From the NCBI GenBank assembly GCA_003194525.1, contig NBIV01000025.1, positions 248,001 through 312,000 on the forward strand: a DNA stretch of 64,000 nucleotides. The letters run 5' to 3'. Under the pieces are notes generated by a model, which made no database searches, was not told where the DNA came from, and saw nothing but the letters and a program-made list of their open reading frames with translations. Position 1 is the stretch's first letter. Every line of letters starts with the position of its first letter. Position numbers and translations under genes: made by a program. The stretch comes from Gracilariopsis chorda. Lineage: Eukaryota > Rhodophyta > Florideophyceae > Gracilariales > Gracilariaceae. This document shows, piece after piece, positions 20,772 through 33,399 of this stretch.

Positions 20772-22440
20772 TTGGAAGTGCAGCTCACTGCACTGGCTGA
20801 GTCACTGGACCGCTTACGTGTAGAATACCACGCACTGGCAAGCCAAAGTCAGAGCATGGTGCTGACTGCAACAGTTTGGACGATCCGAGAAGACCTTACC
20901 CAGTTGATGCAGCGTCAAGGAAATGCATCTAGATTACTGCTGTGCACGCCCATCAATGTGGAGGAGGCCCTAACTCGTGTCAACCGCTGCCTCAAAAGGC
21001 TGGACGTCACCTTTAATGCTCATACCACTGCTACCGGTACGATTGAGATCTATGCCAAACAACCCACTGCTGTGGAAGCTCGCTCAAAGAAATCGAAAAA
21101 AAGTCATCGGAAGTCGTGGCAGCCCGTACAAAGATCAGATTTGGATGATTCCAAAGATCCAGAGAACTATAGCTCCATTTTAGCAGAGTCTGAGGAAGTT
21201 TTGTCATAGAACGAATCCTGTGATAATGATACTCGCAGATTTAGAAAGAAGAAATGCAGTACTTCTGCTTGGATGCACCACAAGAAAGGCCCGTCAAAGA
21301 ATGGACATAAGGTTCTCCCACGCAAAACTCTGCTCTATAGGAGGACCATTGACTACCACCTCGGCCGTTTGAAGATACGGAAACTGAATCGAAGAAGTCG
21401 CGAAACCAGTGGGGTAAAGAATAAGGTCAACACATTGAGAACTGGCATTAGTTATGTCAAGTTTGACGGAAAGGATCCCATCCTGATCTTTGATCTTCTT
21501 TCTTGCTTTGTGACCGATGTGGATGTGCTAGGATTGAGTAAGGCTCATGCATACGTGGCTGTACCACACCTCATGATGGGTTTCGCGCTGGAACAGTATC
21601 GTGCCGTGTCACAGTCACTTAACTGTGGATGAAGGTCGAATTACCAACTGGTTGGACGCTGTGCACTATGTGCTGCAAATTAAGCGACGTCTAACGCCAT
21701 TTTTGAAGCGATCCTGACTCTCAGAGTTGTTACCCAGAACCTTGGGTAGAACTAGGTGCAGTATAGCTCCCGTTTGAATAACGATGCAATTAGGTCTGAA
21801 AATGGGCACTCGATGGACGAGAAGATGAAACTATTCGTGGATGGACTTGATCGGGTTACAAAGTCGTTGGTTGCGAGACAACGGGAGAACCATTCAAGCA
21901 TAAATTTCTTGGAAATAGTTCAGTGCGCACAAGCCGAGGGCAATGTATTTTACGTCCGCGGACAACAGGGCCAGGAGAGGGCTTTCGCGGCGCCAAATAA
22001 CGGCCCAGCCCATATGTCGAATCCCAAAACCAGCAAACTGTTGTATGCAGACTCAACCGAGGAATTTTGTTACTCTTCATCACTTCAGAGGCTCGCGTCC
22101 ACAGGCTGGAAGACGCGATGAAATACTTGGACTACCCAGATTAGTAGATTCCGACAATGGACTTCCCTATTACTGGCACGCCCTTGGAATGCTTGGTACT
22201 TCTACTAGTGGAGAGAAGGCAACAGAAATACGCTCTGACGGTACCTCGACATATAGTGGTCAATCCCAGCAATCTTGGATGGATTGATAACCTCGCAGTT
22301 ACACGCCCTTATGTTGACCCTCGTTTACGTCTAGAAGGAATTATCTGTTATGTGTGCTATGGACACCACCATCTGGCACACGAATGCAATCTCCCAGCAA
22401 GAATTTGCCTCGAATTCTCACAAATTACGCGGCTCTGAAA
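20772..22440 (+). pseudogene. gag: Gypsy-D gag remnant with zinc knuckle
   Basis: Pieces in different frames: 20772-21209 (145 codons, helical, charged, basic tail), 21273-21632 (containing a FDGKDP-type capsid start and a leucine-rich segment), 21756-22121 (an EKMKLFVDGL-type segment typical of the end of gypsy capsids) and 22157-22438 with CYVCYGHHHLAHEC, a complete CX2CX4HX4C knuckle, around 22350-22391. The order matches a normal gypsy gag, but at least four interruptions make it inactive. Confidence 0.75.
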
Positions 22441-22832
22441 GAAGCCAAACATGCCCATATGCCGGCGATAATGTAATGGAACACCAATTGATTTGTTGCT
22501 GCGGACCCACCGGGTACAAAAGGCATACCCGCGGCGCAACACACCGACGCCCCGCAGGTCGATCAGGTACGTGATGTACCACCAACCGCTGTAACGGAAG
22601 AGAAACCGAAGCATTCGGAAAAATAAAGAGCAAAGTCCCAAGGGAGTCCGTACAGATCGACTCCAGTGTGCCGAATGAGGAGAATCGTTCCCCTCGCTCC
22701 CCAGCATGGAGGCCCAAGGTTCTCCCTAGGCCAGGGAATTCCAGATTTGCCGGAACTCAGAAGCAGTTCGCCTGTTGATTTGGTAGATTCTGGTGACATT
22801 ACTGGTGCCCTGGGAGACACGGTGATTTCGTT

Positions 22833-25800
22833 ATGGGTACGGGAAAACGAAACTACAAAGTCTACGCTGACATTGGCACTAATCCACACTTGTTGACACG
22901 ACATCTGGCGATATTGGATACTGGCGCAGGACCATACGTTATCAGATTATCTGAATTCCACCTCCATGATCGAACTCGCATACGCTGTGGACTGCTACTG
23001 GATTTCCAGAATGCAGAAAAGAAGCCTCTTGATAGTCTAGGCACACTTTGACTTTTTGTTCGATTGGGAAACCGTGCTTTCATGTTAGATTTCATTTTCG
23101 GTGCGATATTGGCCGCCCATGTTGTTCTTGGATGCGATTAATGTGAGTGCTTTGTGGAAACAATTCGAACCCACCTTTGGGAAGTGGAAATTGACGACGG
23201 TAGTACTCTCCCGATTGTTCAAAAGCCATTGAATCCAGCTTCACCATCGGTGCCTTTGCCACCTTCCCAGAATGCTGGTACGAGTGGGAGAACGTCTCCG
23301 AAGATCAAGACTCCACATGGGGTTGAATTACGTCCGAAGTCCCGAACTTAGGTTACAATCACCACTCAGCATCACCGCTTCGTCTCAATAGAGCCACTGT
23401 CTCATACATATGAATGTAATAGTATACTCACCACCAGCGGCGTTGCTCAGGTACTAAACTGATACCTCCTTTCGAATGTTTGTGAGCAATGTTACTTCTC
23501 ACCCAATAAGGTTGCACGAAAACCAATTAGTTGCCGTGGCCTTATCACATCCATTGGTATTAGTACAGAAGCATATCAAAGTAGCAGAAGTCTTGGGTAT
23601 CTCGTTACCCGACGAAATACAGCCGCTGGGTACGGCATTCGAATAGCAGCCAGAGCCAAAACACAACCAGAGCACCGAAAACATACCATCTTCCGTTAAC
23701 TGCTTGGATCTTCCTCATGTTACGGGACAGCAACAGGGACGCCTACGCAGATTAATGCAGACGTTTTCCTCCATGTGGAGTGAGAACTTGGGTGAAATCG
23801 CTGTAACCGAGCATCATATTGATGTCGGTCCGGGCACAAGGCCCATCGCCCAGCCTCCTTACAGAGCCCTTCTTCGAACACGGGAAATTGAACAAAAACA
23901 GGTGGACACCATGCTGAAAGAAGGCGTCATTGAACCCACTCAGTCAGCTTGGGCCTCTGCAGTTGTCCACGCAACTAAGGTGGATAGATCAATAGGTGTT
24001 TACGAAAAATACCGTAAACTGAACGCAGTGACTGTTCGGGACACTTACCTGTTACCACTAATGGATGATTGCATTGAAACCCTAGGAGATGCTACCTTGT
24101 TCTTGACGAATGACGCCAATGGGTGATACTGGGAAGGACCCATTGTGGAAGAAGACTGCAAAAAACGGCCTTTGTTTGCCATTTCAGCCTCTAACGATTC
24201 AAGTGAGTACCTTTTGGACTCACCAACGCCCCGGCCACGTTCGAACGTGCTTAAGAAATTATCATGTCAATGTACAAGTGGAAAACCTGTTTGGTTTATC
24301 TCTATCACATCATCGTTTCCATTAAAAAAAAGTAAGACGGTTCCAGAGACGTTGAGCTCATATTCAAGACGTTTCAGGAAGCTGGATTAACCTCAAAGCT
24401 CAAGAAGTGCGAATGTTTTGTGGCTCAGTTCAGGTAACTTAGAACCCTGATCAAACCAGGACGACTGGAAATTGACAAAGCGTCGACTACGGCAATCCGC
24501 AAAGTGGTCCCTCCCAGAACACAAACGTAATTGGGTGCCCACCTTGGCCTGTGTAACGTCTATTGACGATTTATTCCGTGCCACACACATACCGCCGCAC
24601 CTCTGAATGCACTTTTGAAGAAAGTAAAACCAATGCAATTGAAGAAATTTGGGCTACTCAAGGTGGGCGCGTTTGAACGCGTAAAAAAACGCTGGTATCT
24701 GCAAGTGTATTGGCCCTCCCCAGACTCGGGCTGCTTTACGTTTTCGATAGTGACACAAGTGAGTACCAAGTGGGTTGCGTCTTAATCCAGGTTTACCCTG
24801 ATGGCGAACAGAAACCTATTGGTTACTGTTCAAAGTCGCTGCAGGCAGCGAAATGCAACTACTCCATCTCCAAAAAAGAATGCCTCGCTGTGATTTAGGC
24901 TCTTAATACGCTACTACCCTACCTTCAAGGGTACATTTCACCGTCAATACGGACCATTAGTGCCTCTGCTGGCTTCTGTCGACTCATCGGGAAGTTTAAT
25001 AAGCTGCCGGTTACGCCTCTTTGAGTTTGACTTGGATGTGAAGTACAGAAATGGACGTTTTAAAGTCCACGCCAACGCGCTTTAGTGGTTGAATACATTG
25101 GGAAAAAACCAGAAGAATATCGAAGATGAAATCCTCTGTTCTGTTACCGAGAACACGCCTCTTTATGACCGCAGCTTTGAGGCTTAACACGAAATTGACG
25201 ATGAGAACAACCTCACTTTGGAAGTGCTGATAGCGCAGAATATCAATACGGAGCCATCCAAACAGCTAGAGCATACCTTGCTGGAAGAGCTCTTACCCTT
25301 GCAACACGCAGACGCCTTCTGCACTGCAATACGCTCCCGTCTTGTTGGGGTAGTAGGGGTACCATTCTGTTTTGATGAACAAGGGGTACTAAGTTATACC
25401 GTGGAAGCATCGGATCTAGTCGTGATTCCACATGTTATGAAGAGTCACGTTTTACATCTCATTCAACACTAGTTATCTGGAAACCCAAGGGGAGCTACGC
25501 TCTACCTTACGCTCAGAAGTTGTTGGCCCAAATTGGCGATTGATTGCCATGCTACGTGGAAATTATTTACATCATGCGCGAAGAATTGCTTCAAGTTGTG
25601 GAAATTGAAACAGGCACTGAAACTATTCCACGCCAGGGCGCCTTTAGGGTACGTCATTATTTACATCCTATGTGAGCTGATTCGCACAAAGCAAGGACAT
25701 ATGTACCTATTGGTAATCACGGACTGCTTTTCGAAGCTAACCCGGACAACCCCGCTCAAGGGGATCTCGGCCGCAGCTATTTCATAGGCGTCCATCCGAC

Positions 25801-26576
25801 AATGGGTTTCTATGTACGGTGCGTCATTGACTCTGCTCTCACATAATGGAACGTAATTCGTTGCCAAATTCTTCTAGGACCTGTGCGGCATTCACTGCGT
25901 GTGAACGTGTTTTCCACGACCTACCACCCGCAAACTCACCGGCAGGTTGAACGTTTCAGTCGCCCACTCCCCGTCGCACCTCGGCACTACGTACCGGATC
26001 ACCCAAGAACTAGGATCTCTACATAGTCACACTGTGCTACGCCTACAACACGCAGGTCCTCTCCACCACGAAGATGGCTTTCTTTGAGCTGGTTCTATCT
26101 GTCCGCCCACCAGCTTTACAATTAAAACTGAACGAAGACACCGAATCAGACGCCCCGAAAGCGGTAAAGCACCATCCGAAGTGCAGGCACGATCTAGGGA
26201 GACGGGTGGAACAGGTGGCAAGGGAATCGGAAAAGGCCGGGGCCGGCTACAAGCGGAATCACGACGCCAGTTGGCGTCAAAGAATTCCGGATCTCCGGGT
26301 TAATTGTCAGGTCTCGTGCGTGTTGAACATCCAGATAAGTCCACACCTGAAGAAAGGAGAGAGCTTTGAAGAAGGGACAAACTATCTCCAGTAGTGTCTC
26401 GTCCATTTGAGATAGTTGAGCTTGATTCGGAAACTGTGCTGATCCGCAGAGACGACGACGTCGAAAGAATCTCACACTATCGTGTGGTGACAGCCCCGAT
26501 CCTGCTTGAGACAGAGCCCTGGTACAAGCCATTGCTGCTCAGCGAGAGGAAGTCGACCGTGCCATCACTGACGTAG
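22833..26576 (+). pseudogene. pol: Gypsy-D protease/RT/RNase H/integrase remnant
   Basis: A protease active site LDTGAG lies near 22910. RT begins at 23704 with about 140 clean codons (template-grip and LNAVTVRDTY-type motifs), then decays; the palm reads VYLYHII where YxDD should be, so the catalytic aspartates are gone. RNase H begins near 24740 (FDSDTSEYQVG; usual motif D-A-S). A VHANALS-type segment near 25070 marks its end. Integrase remnants follow at 25218-25470, 25665-25787 (LVITDCFSKL) and 26070-26576, the last with an RRDDDVERISHYRVV-type C-terminal domain. Many stops and frameshifts. Confidence 0.8.
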
Positions 26577-26939
26577 GAGTGGCGTCACAGCCATTCAGCA
26601 GCCCAATAGTATCCGTCATTCCGCCTCCCGGGCGAACCATTGTACAACCTCCCCCCATTGGCACGGAAGAAAATACAACAAAGGCAGAATGAACCTAAGT
26701 TTATTGATTGGTTTTTGACCCACCAGGTCCCCAGGATGCGCATGTTTTCACTTTTGACAGCGTCGAGGAGGGCAGATTACCGCAGTGGTCGAGATTTATG
26801 TCGGTACGCTGCATTTGGGGCAATGGTTCCATCTAAGAAGTCGGTACTGGACCGGAAGTTGACGCAGGTGGCTGCTGTTGTTGCGGGTGGGAAGGTTGGT
26901 TAGAAGATGTATTCATCGTTTGGGAAAGAGAGGAGTTCT
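26577..26939 (+). other. Gypsy-D 3' untranslated part with polypurine tract
   Basis: No coding signal except a short frame at 26640-26903 without recognised domain. GGGAAAGAGAGGAG at 26922-26935 is a convincing polypurine tract just before the 3' LTR. Confidence 0.6.
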
Positions 26940-27613
26940 TGACGAAGTCGGTCGACCGTGTGTCAGATCGATCCAGAGGTACCAGGGTAGACCCCATGGC
27001 TCCCCGCCTATATGAAAGATTGCGTCGGCAAGCTCAGCTCTTAACGGTGGGTATATATGGCGCCAGGAGTATTCGGCGTTTGAAGGCACGATTTTTACCT
27101 CAGTCACTATCAACGATTCATACCAGGACAATTATCCCGGGTAGCCGGTGGTCCCCATATGAGCTATTGGTGGTTGCACTGGGTGATGGCACTCATGAGT
27201 GGATTGTACCACTAATTTAGTTGTTGCACAGTAGGTGCTTGCCACGGAGCATATGCCTATTTTATCTAGATATTTCATGATAAGCAGTAGCTAAGAGTGG
27301 TCTTCTGTGCGATACTTTGTCGCTGACGCTTTGAAATTCTTAGAAAACAGGGATATGGAGGGCATGAACCCAAGTCCCTAGTCTTGGACCCTTACTTGGA
27401 TTTCCGGAACTAGTGCATGACTTGCGGCATCGCGCACCTTTCCGAGCGTATCACTCACCAACCGCTTTCCCGTGATTAGACATTCCGTCGCCCATTGCTG
27501 TTGGGGGTATCTATAGGACACTCGCCGCCACGGGCAGGACCTCTTTGTATAGGGTTAATTTTGCAGATTACCGTGAGCTACCGAATTCTTCTTGAGAATT
27601 GCTGGTGATAACA
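26940..27613 (+). repeat. Gypsy-D 3' LTR
   Basis: Starts TGACGAAG after the polypurine tract and ends ATAACA (674 bases). The right 510 bases align with the truncated 5' copy. A TATATATGG element near 27050 may be its promoter. Confidence 0.65.
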
Positions 27614-29387
27614 CCTTTCGCACTCACTGCTTGGAAGAGCGTAACAGACTCGCAAATCTTTTACCTCTTCCCATTGTTCAGATGCAGAAGCTGGAGTTCA
27701 GCATTGTTTTCTGTTGTGACGCTTCATCTCATTCTGGGACTTTAATCTACCCAAAAATTGGCTCAAATTGCTCCCTCGAGCTCTTGGATCTCGTACCTTT
27801 AACTTAATGGTATGTATACAAAGAAACTGAAAGAAGTTTTGTTATCTCTTGAAAATGGAAATTAGCATTTGTCCATCTAAAGCATCGAAAAGAACACATC
27901 AATCTACTTGGAGCAACCACAGCATATCTAAGCCTCGATTGACTAGCAGCCCAAACGCAATCAAACCAAAATGATTTTTCTTTCCCACTGCTTCGTAACC
28001 GTAGAGGTTTTGCAAACGAGACGATCTTCCATCAAAAAACTTGCCCTTTCGTGTACCCGGCTCGCTGCAATTGCTGTTGCTCAGGATCCCACCCCTTTTT
28101 CATTTCACATACCAACCGAGTGGAACCCACCGGATCTCTTTCTCGAACTAACTGAAGCCAGTTTCAGGTTATGCTGCGCAGTTGACATCCCGTACAATAG
28201 GAAACCACCCACCCTGAATATTTTGGCACCATCGACACCAAACGCTTCGCAAATCTACCGGAGCATACTCCCACAGAGGATTGCAAGACAAAGCAAGAAA
28301 ACACCGTCTTCCTCTACCATACGAAAGAATTATTCGAAAATCAATTTTGAACAGGCATTAATCAGGCTACAGTGATTGAAAAAAAAGAACCGAGACAATA
28401 CTCTTTGTATCACTAAAGCAACTTTATACAATACTCTGTCCTTGCACGCCCATATGAATCTCCTGATGCCTCTGAGCCTATTCTTAGACAATCTTTCCCG
28501 CTAAAAGCATCAAGTAAACCAACGAAAGCAACAGTATGCAGAAGAATTTGCTCTATTGAAAGCGTACAGTAAGTCATTACCGTGCACTAACGAAGAGCTT
28601 GACGCAGCCTGCTAGAATTGAGGACTGAATCTTACTGCTATTCAGAGTACCGTTGGTCACGATACATATGTTGAAAACGGTGTGTATCATACATCTTCTG
28701 GTACCTTCATCAGCAAAAAAAGCTAAGAATGTTCCTGAGAGCTCTAAAAGAATGGAAATTCACTGAACCCTCAACATCTGATCCATCTTTGACATTGAAA
28801 TTCCTGTATGATCTCTAAGATTTTTTCTAGAGAAGAAACAAACACAATCTGCATTTTCGGTTGTTGTTGCATGGAATTCATACTTAAAAGCAAGCGAAGT
28901 TTTAAATTGTCTTCGAATCTGTTGAAGTTTCTCGGCTTTCTGCGCGTGTGATCTTATCTCAGTCAATCGGCAGAAATATGCATCAGAGACGATAGATCCG
29001 GACCACTCCAGTTTTTTTCAATTACAAGGAGAACTAGTGTACTTTTTCTGATTTCTTGCAAGAAAACTTGTAAAAGTCGAACTGGTGACGACTCAAAACA
29101 CACCTGTTTAAGTTTTCTGAGGCTAAACATCATAAGAAAATCCAAGACCCTTGTCGGGCCTTCAACCTGAGCCATGTTTTGATGACCACTGCGTTCACCT
29201 GCATTTGGGACGTTTTGATAATTATGTTACCGGTAACATTGCAGATAAAATTATCATTATTGGAAAATGCCAGTTTTTGTCATTCCTGCGTCGTTATTTG
29301 AGAAATGGTCACTATTTGATAATGAAGCTAAATCAAACAGTTGATGCAAAAAAAAAAAGTGAAGCCATATTGAATCTACTCTACTAA
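27614..29387. other. AT-rich stretch without recognisable genes
   Basis: The longest plus-strand frame is 27971-28375 (134 codons, no known domain, Ser/Thr/Pro/Lys-rich C-terminus); it may be a chance frame. No repeat partner is found in the window. It lies between the Gypsy-D LTR and the first Helitron. Confidence 0.45.
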
Positions 29388-30255
29388 CTTATAGTACAGC
29401 AGACGTTTGTCATTATGTGTGTGTTTGCGTTGCTCCACGGCCACTCATTGGCTGGAAAATCGGCAAAGAGGCCGCCAAGTGGTAAATATGGCATTTTAAG
29501 CGCTCAAAGAGGCATCTTGCCACGCATAATTCGACACGTTTCCACCTGGCGCTCTTTGTACACCACAGTAGCCAATCCGTTTGACTAGATTAGCACACCC
29601 GCTACGCTACAGTAGCCGACCCGTTGCAGTGCAGTGCACATGAACGTTTTTATTACCATTCTTGCAAATTCATGTGCACCAATGGCATTGCACGCTCTAC
29701 AAAAGGGTACAATGCACTCGACCACTGAACGCTCGCGTTCTCCCTTTGTTTGGTTAATATACGGGTGTTCGTTCAAGCACTCTGGGGAGTCAGGAAGTGT
29801 CAAAATGAGACGCTGGCGATACTGGTGGAATCTGTTAAATGTAGCTTTCTATCCGAATAACGAGTTTGCCATCCGGATTTAATTTTTTTGGCAACTATTT
29901 CTGTGTTGAATTCATTTGAGATACAATAGCTTCCTCTAAATCGTGCTTTTTGGGGAAGGAGTAGCCCTTGAACCGTCTAGAAAGGGGAAAACAGAGTACG
30001 AGTCGAGCAAAAGCGGGTCTGTCTGGATCTAAGGAACTCCTAGAAGGACACGGCCTTCGGACTAAAGTACGTTTAACACAGAGTTGCCAAGCAAATTTGG
30101 GATTGTGATTCTCGCAGTGCTGGCAGGATGTCCAAGCACGGACTCGTGCTTACTCTGTAATGGTTAGTCCTCAATCTAGGCAGTTTGTTTGTGTTCAAGA
30201 TATTCCTTCTTCGTTGCAAAGATCCAAACTTTCGGTGTTAGGTACATGAAACGGT

Positions 30256-30700
30256 TTGGCGGCCAGTAGCCAATTTTTTCGACCAAAATTTTTTTCTATT
30301 TGCTTCGTGCATAAAAAGATTTGGCAACCCGTAGAACATCGGTTTTCAAACACATCAGCTTTTCTTTTTTTTCTTCTTTTACTTGCTTTTTCTTTCTTTG
30401 GAGTTTTTGCTTCTTTTTCCCTGTGCCTATGTACAATGCCTACAGCTCAGCTTTCTGCCTCACCCGATGGTGGAAGAGAACAGAACGGTCATCGTACTGC
30501 AGCAAGATGTCAAGCAGAGTCCAATGAGAAATAGGCAGAGAGAAGATGTTTTAGCAGAGAGCAAGCCACGAAACGGAAAGAAAATGAAATTGAAGAACAG
30601 CCTGAAGCACAAAGAGCAGCTGATAAATAACTTGCAAGAAGAAGAAAAGCTGTACAATCGGTGGCGCAGACTAATGACAATCGTGAGACTAACTGCGTAG
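30256..30700 (+). pseudogene. H1: N-terminal part of the Helitron ORF
   Basis: A segment in several frames that aligns with the first about 125 codons of the H3 ORF (39099-39475): a Phe/Leu-rich start, then a Gln/Asp/Val-rich part and a Lys/Glu-rich helical part (HKEQLINNLQEEEK). The function of this N-terminal extension is unknown; it precedes the known Helitron domains. Stops and a shift near 30390 break it. Confidence 0.6.
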
Positions 30701-31321
30701 CATCTGCTTCCGTATGAGCTTCAGCGACCCCGGCTCGCTTTTCAGACAATCAGGGAAGTGATCAGGATGCTCGACGTGCTGCAAGGTCACAGGATGATGC
30801 TGCAAATGAACATGATCATTGCGTTTCTAATCATAGAGCCATGCAAGACTTGCGAGAAGCAGAAGGAGGAACTCATAGGCCACGGTGTATTCAATCTCAG
30901 CGTGAGAGGCAAAGGACCGTTTGGCAACTGTTTGAACTGGATAATGTCAACAGGAATGGCTCTATGGACCTCGGTCTTATGAATGTAAAGTCACCTTTCG
31001 GCAAGGCGCGGCACATCAAAAAGGAGAGAGTTGTAAGCATCTCTGGCTTGCATCCTCTTCTCTCGCACTGCTTCGCAAGAGGGCATCTCAGCTATCCTGC
31101 GCTTCTGAACCCTTTCGCTCTTGTTCATCAAATTTTGACTGCGACTGGGACCTGATAGAACCAATTGCGTGCTGTGATCTGTGCCTAAAACAAAGTTCTG
31201 TCTATGGCTTCTGTCAAGGCAAACTGGGTGAGCCGTGTTTTGAAAGACTCCACTTTTGAAGCTACGGTCACCATGCAGGGACAGATCTACCATTACATGA
31301 GCCCGGTCCTTCCCCCTCAGG

Positions 31322-32000
31322 GTGTTCAGCTTTCATTCGTGTCTGTGTAAATCCAAGACACAGACTATGACGCGCAGTTTGCGCGGAGAGCGGGCACGAT
31401 GCCCCGTCTCCAAGCAAAACTGCTGTCTGAGTGCAGCCATTCGAGATACGTCAAACCCATACGTGCAAACATGCTGCAGCTTGAATGGTTGCGCTCTCAC
31501 TGATACACTCGCTATCTCGTATGAGATAGTAATTCAAGATCATAAATGGCTCCGTGGCGAGCAAGCTTGTCAGTACAACGGGCCCGAGGAGTCCCAAGTT
31601 GCCATTATCACTTCAAGGAATGGGAAAGGCGAGATTTGGACGCGCAATAGTGTTGTGCGTAGGCATGGAGAGCTGACTGTAAATAGTTATGAGGTGCTGG
31701 ACACTCTCCGTGCCATTCACAGATCGTATGATCCTTTGCGCTACATGCTTGTGTTCCAATGTGGCCAGAACGGATGGGACCGTGAGATGAGGTATTGCCT
31801 ATCCAAAGCCTCGCAAGAGAAGAATAAGACTCCACTAATGTAGTATTCGTGGCAGCTTCTCGAGAGCCCGACCGAGTTCAGTACAATTATACACGCCAAA
31901 CAGCTCTTCCAGCAGTACATAGTCGACCAGTTCTGCAAGGTTGAGTCGGAGCGTTTTTCGTAACTGCAAACAACCGGGAGAGACTTCGAGCCGTGGAATA
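31322..32000 (+). pseudogene. H1: Helitron-like N-terminal domain
   Basis: 173 codons (31322-31843) end in the characteristic block for this domain: VVRRHGELTVNSYEV, then AIHRSYDPLRYMLVF and CGQNGW. In active Helitrons the equivalent reads as a hydrophobic strand, a charged loop and a Y-x-P-L-x-Y-x-L-x-F-P step. In another frame from about 31900, LFQQYIVDQFCKVESERFS continues the domain just before Rep. At least one stop (31841-31843) and one shift interrupt it. Confidence 0.85.
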
Positions 32001-32049
32001 TACATCTTTATGAGAGACACTGGGCGACTCTCTGCTGGGAGAGGATGAT

Positions 32050-33189
32050 GCGGATGCTGTTCGCTCTGGGCGACTGTTCGTGTTGCTATTCACTTTTGTC
32101 GGAGATGACCAATACATGAGACCGCAAATGCCCAACATCATCGCCTTCTCCAACACAATTGGGCACTCGATAACGTGCAGTCTGCACTGGCTTGAGATCA
32201 CCAAAGCGCTGTTCGATAAATCAGCGCGCTCCCAATCGACCCAATGTTTGTGCTCGAGTGTTTTAACTCAAGTTAAAAGCCCTGATATAGTTCGTCATTG
32301 ATAGAAAATCTTTTGGAGCCGTTGTTGCTCACATGCACGTTATTTAGTTTCGAATCTGAAGCCTACCGCAAGGGCACATCATCGTTTTATTGAATGAGGA
32401 TGCAAAGTAGCAGCTACCAGACCCTGCCCCAATTAATAAGCTCATTTCGGCTGAGCTTCTTCCTTCCTCTGACGCCACCTTACAAGAACTGTTGCTCACG
32501 CACATGATTTACATTCCGTGCGGTGCAGGCAACCGTTCAGTGCCATGCATGCGCGAGCTGACATGCTTGAGTTGCTTGCCGAAGCCGTTTAACTCCGAAA
32601 CAGCAAAGCTTTAGAATGAGTACTACATCAGCTACCGACGATGTGCTCGTACCGAGAGCGGGGTGTCCGTAGAGCGAAGCTGCAGGGTCTCGAGTCGACA
32701 GCACGTATTGAACTTGGACAGCTCATGGGTGGTTCCAAATTGTCCAGAGATTTTTCAGCGGTTTGCATACCACAGTAACGTTGAGCTATGCGTATCGCAT
32801 CTTGGCGGTATCATGTACTTCCTCAAGAATGTTCACATGGTCACAAGGGTTCCAACAAAGTCACCATGGAGATTGTAGATGATAACGGACGCCAAGACTA
32901 GATACAGAACGTCTTGAATGCACGCTATATGTCAGCCTCCGAGTCAGTGCGGAGGGTACTTGCGTTTGACATTGTTGAGTGCAATCCACCCGTCGTGATG
33001 CTCGACTTTCACTTGAGGGAACACCATACGTTGTACGTCCCAGCGGAAGAAGAGCATTTTGATGCTAACAGACAGCGGCCAGGAACCACGCTGAATGAGT
33101 TTTTTGTGGCCAATCCAAAAGTATCGCGGCGCACAGCAAATCTTTTATGCCTAGTTCTTGGGGTACTTTATTTGAAACAAATCAAATGA
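32050..33189 (+). pseudogene. H1: Rep (HUH/Y2 endonuclease) remnant
   Basis: Recognisable Rep landmarks in order: FVGDDQYMRPQMPNIIAF near 32095; RAPNRPNVCARVF near 32226; PCGAGNRSVPCMREL near 32517 (the usual PCG-x-x-N-x-x-S-P-C-M step); LDSSWVVPNCPEIFQRF and VELCVSHLGGIMYFLKNVH in 32663-32878; NARYMSASESVRRVLAF from 32914. Rep cuts and rejoins single strands through two tyrosines in a K-Y-x-x-K-Y motif; here the aligned segment is MYFLKN, so the first Tyr remains and the second is Asn. Several stops and shifts also make it inactive. Confidence 0.85.
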
Positions 33190-33399
33190 ATGCTGGAAGA
33201 CCCATGCGTCTCTCCGAAGTCGGTCAGTATTTTGAAGCCAGCCCACCTCCTTCTCAACGGCCTCTGCAGCCGATCTATATGATGTGACTGGCAGCGGTGC
33301 ACATGTAGTTGGGCGTATTATACTGCCAGTCCACAAGAGGTTGCGTGGTACTACCTACACTTACTCCTCACACACATAGCGGGAGCCACTTTCATTCAC

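Larger units (their letters stand above)
19738..27613 (+). mobile_element. Gypsy-D: old degenerate Ty3/gypsy element
   Basis: Two diverged direct repeats (19738-20261 and the right part of 26940-27613) flank a 6.7-kb interior with remnants of gag, a CCHC knuckle, protease, RT, RNase H and integrase in that order, all broken by many stops. The LTR copies differ by an estimated quarter or more of positions, so the element is far older than Gypsy-1. The first about 165 bases of its 5' LTR are missing where the Gypsy-1 array ends. Confidence 0.85.

Noticed and set aside
27971-28375. 134-codon plus-strand ORF as a gene
   Set aside because: No domain or repeat partner and unremarkable codon pattern; noted only within the unassigned stretch.
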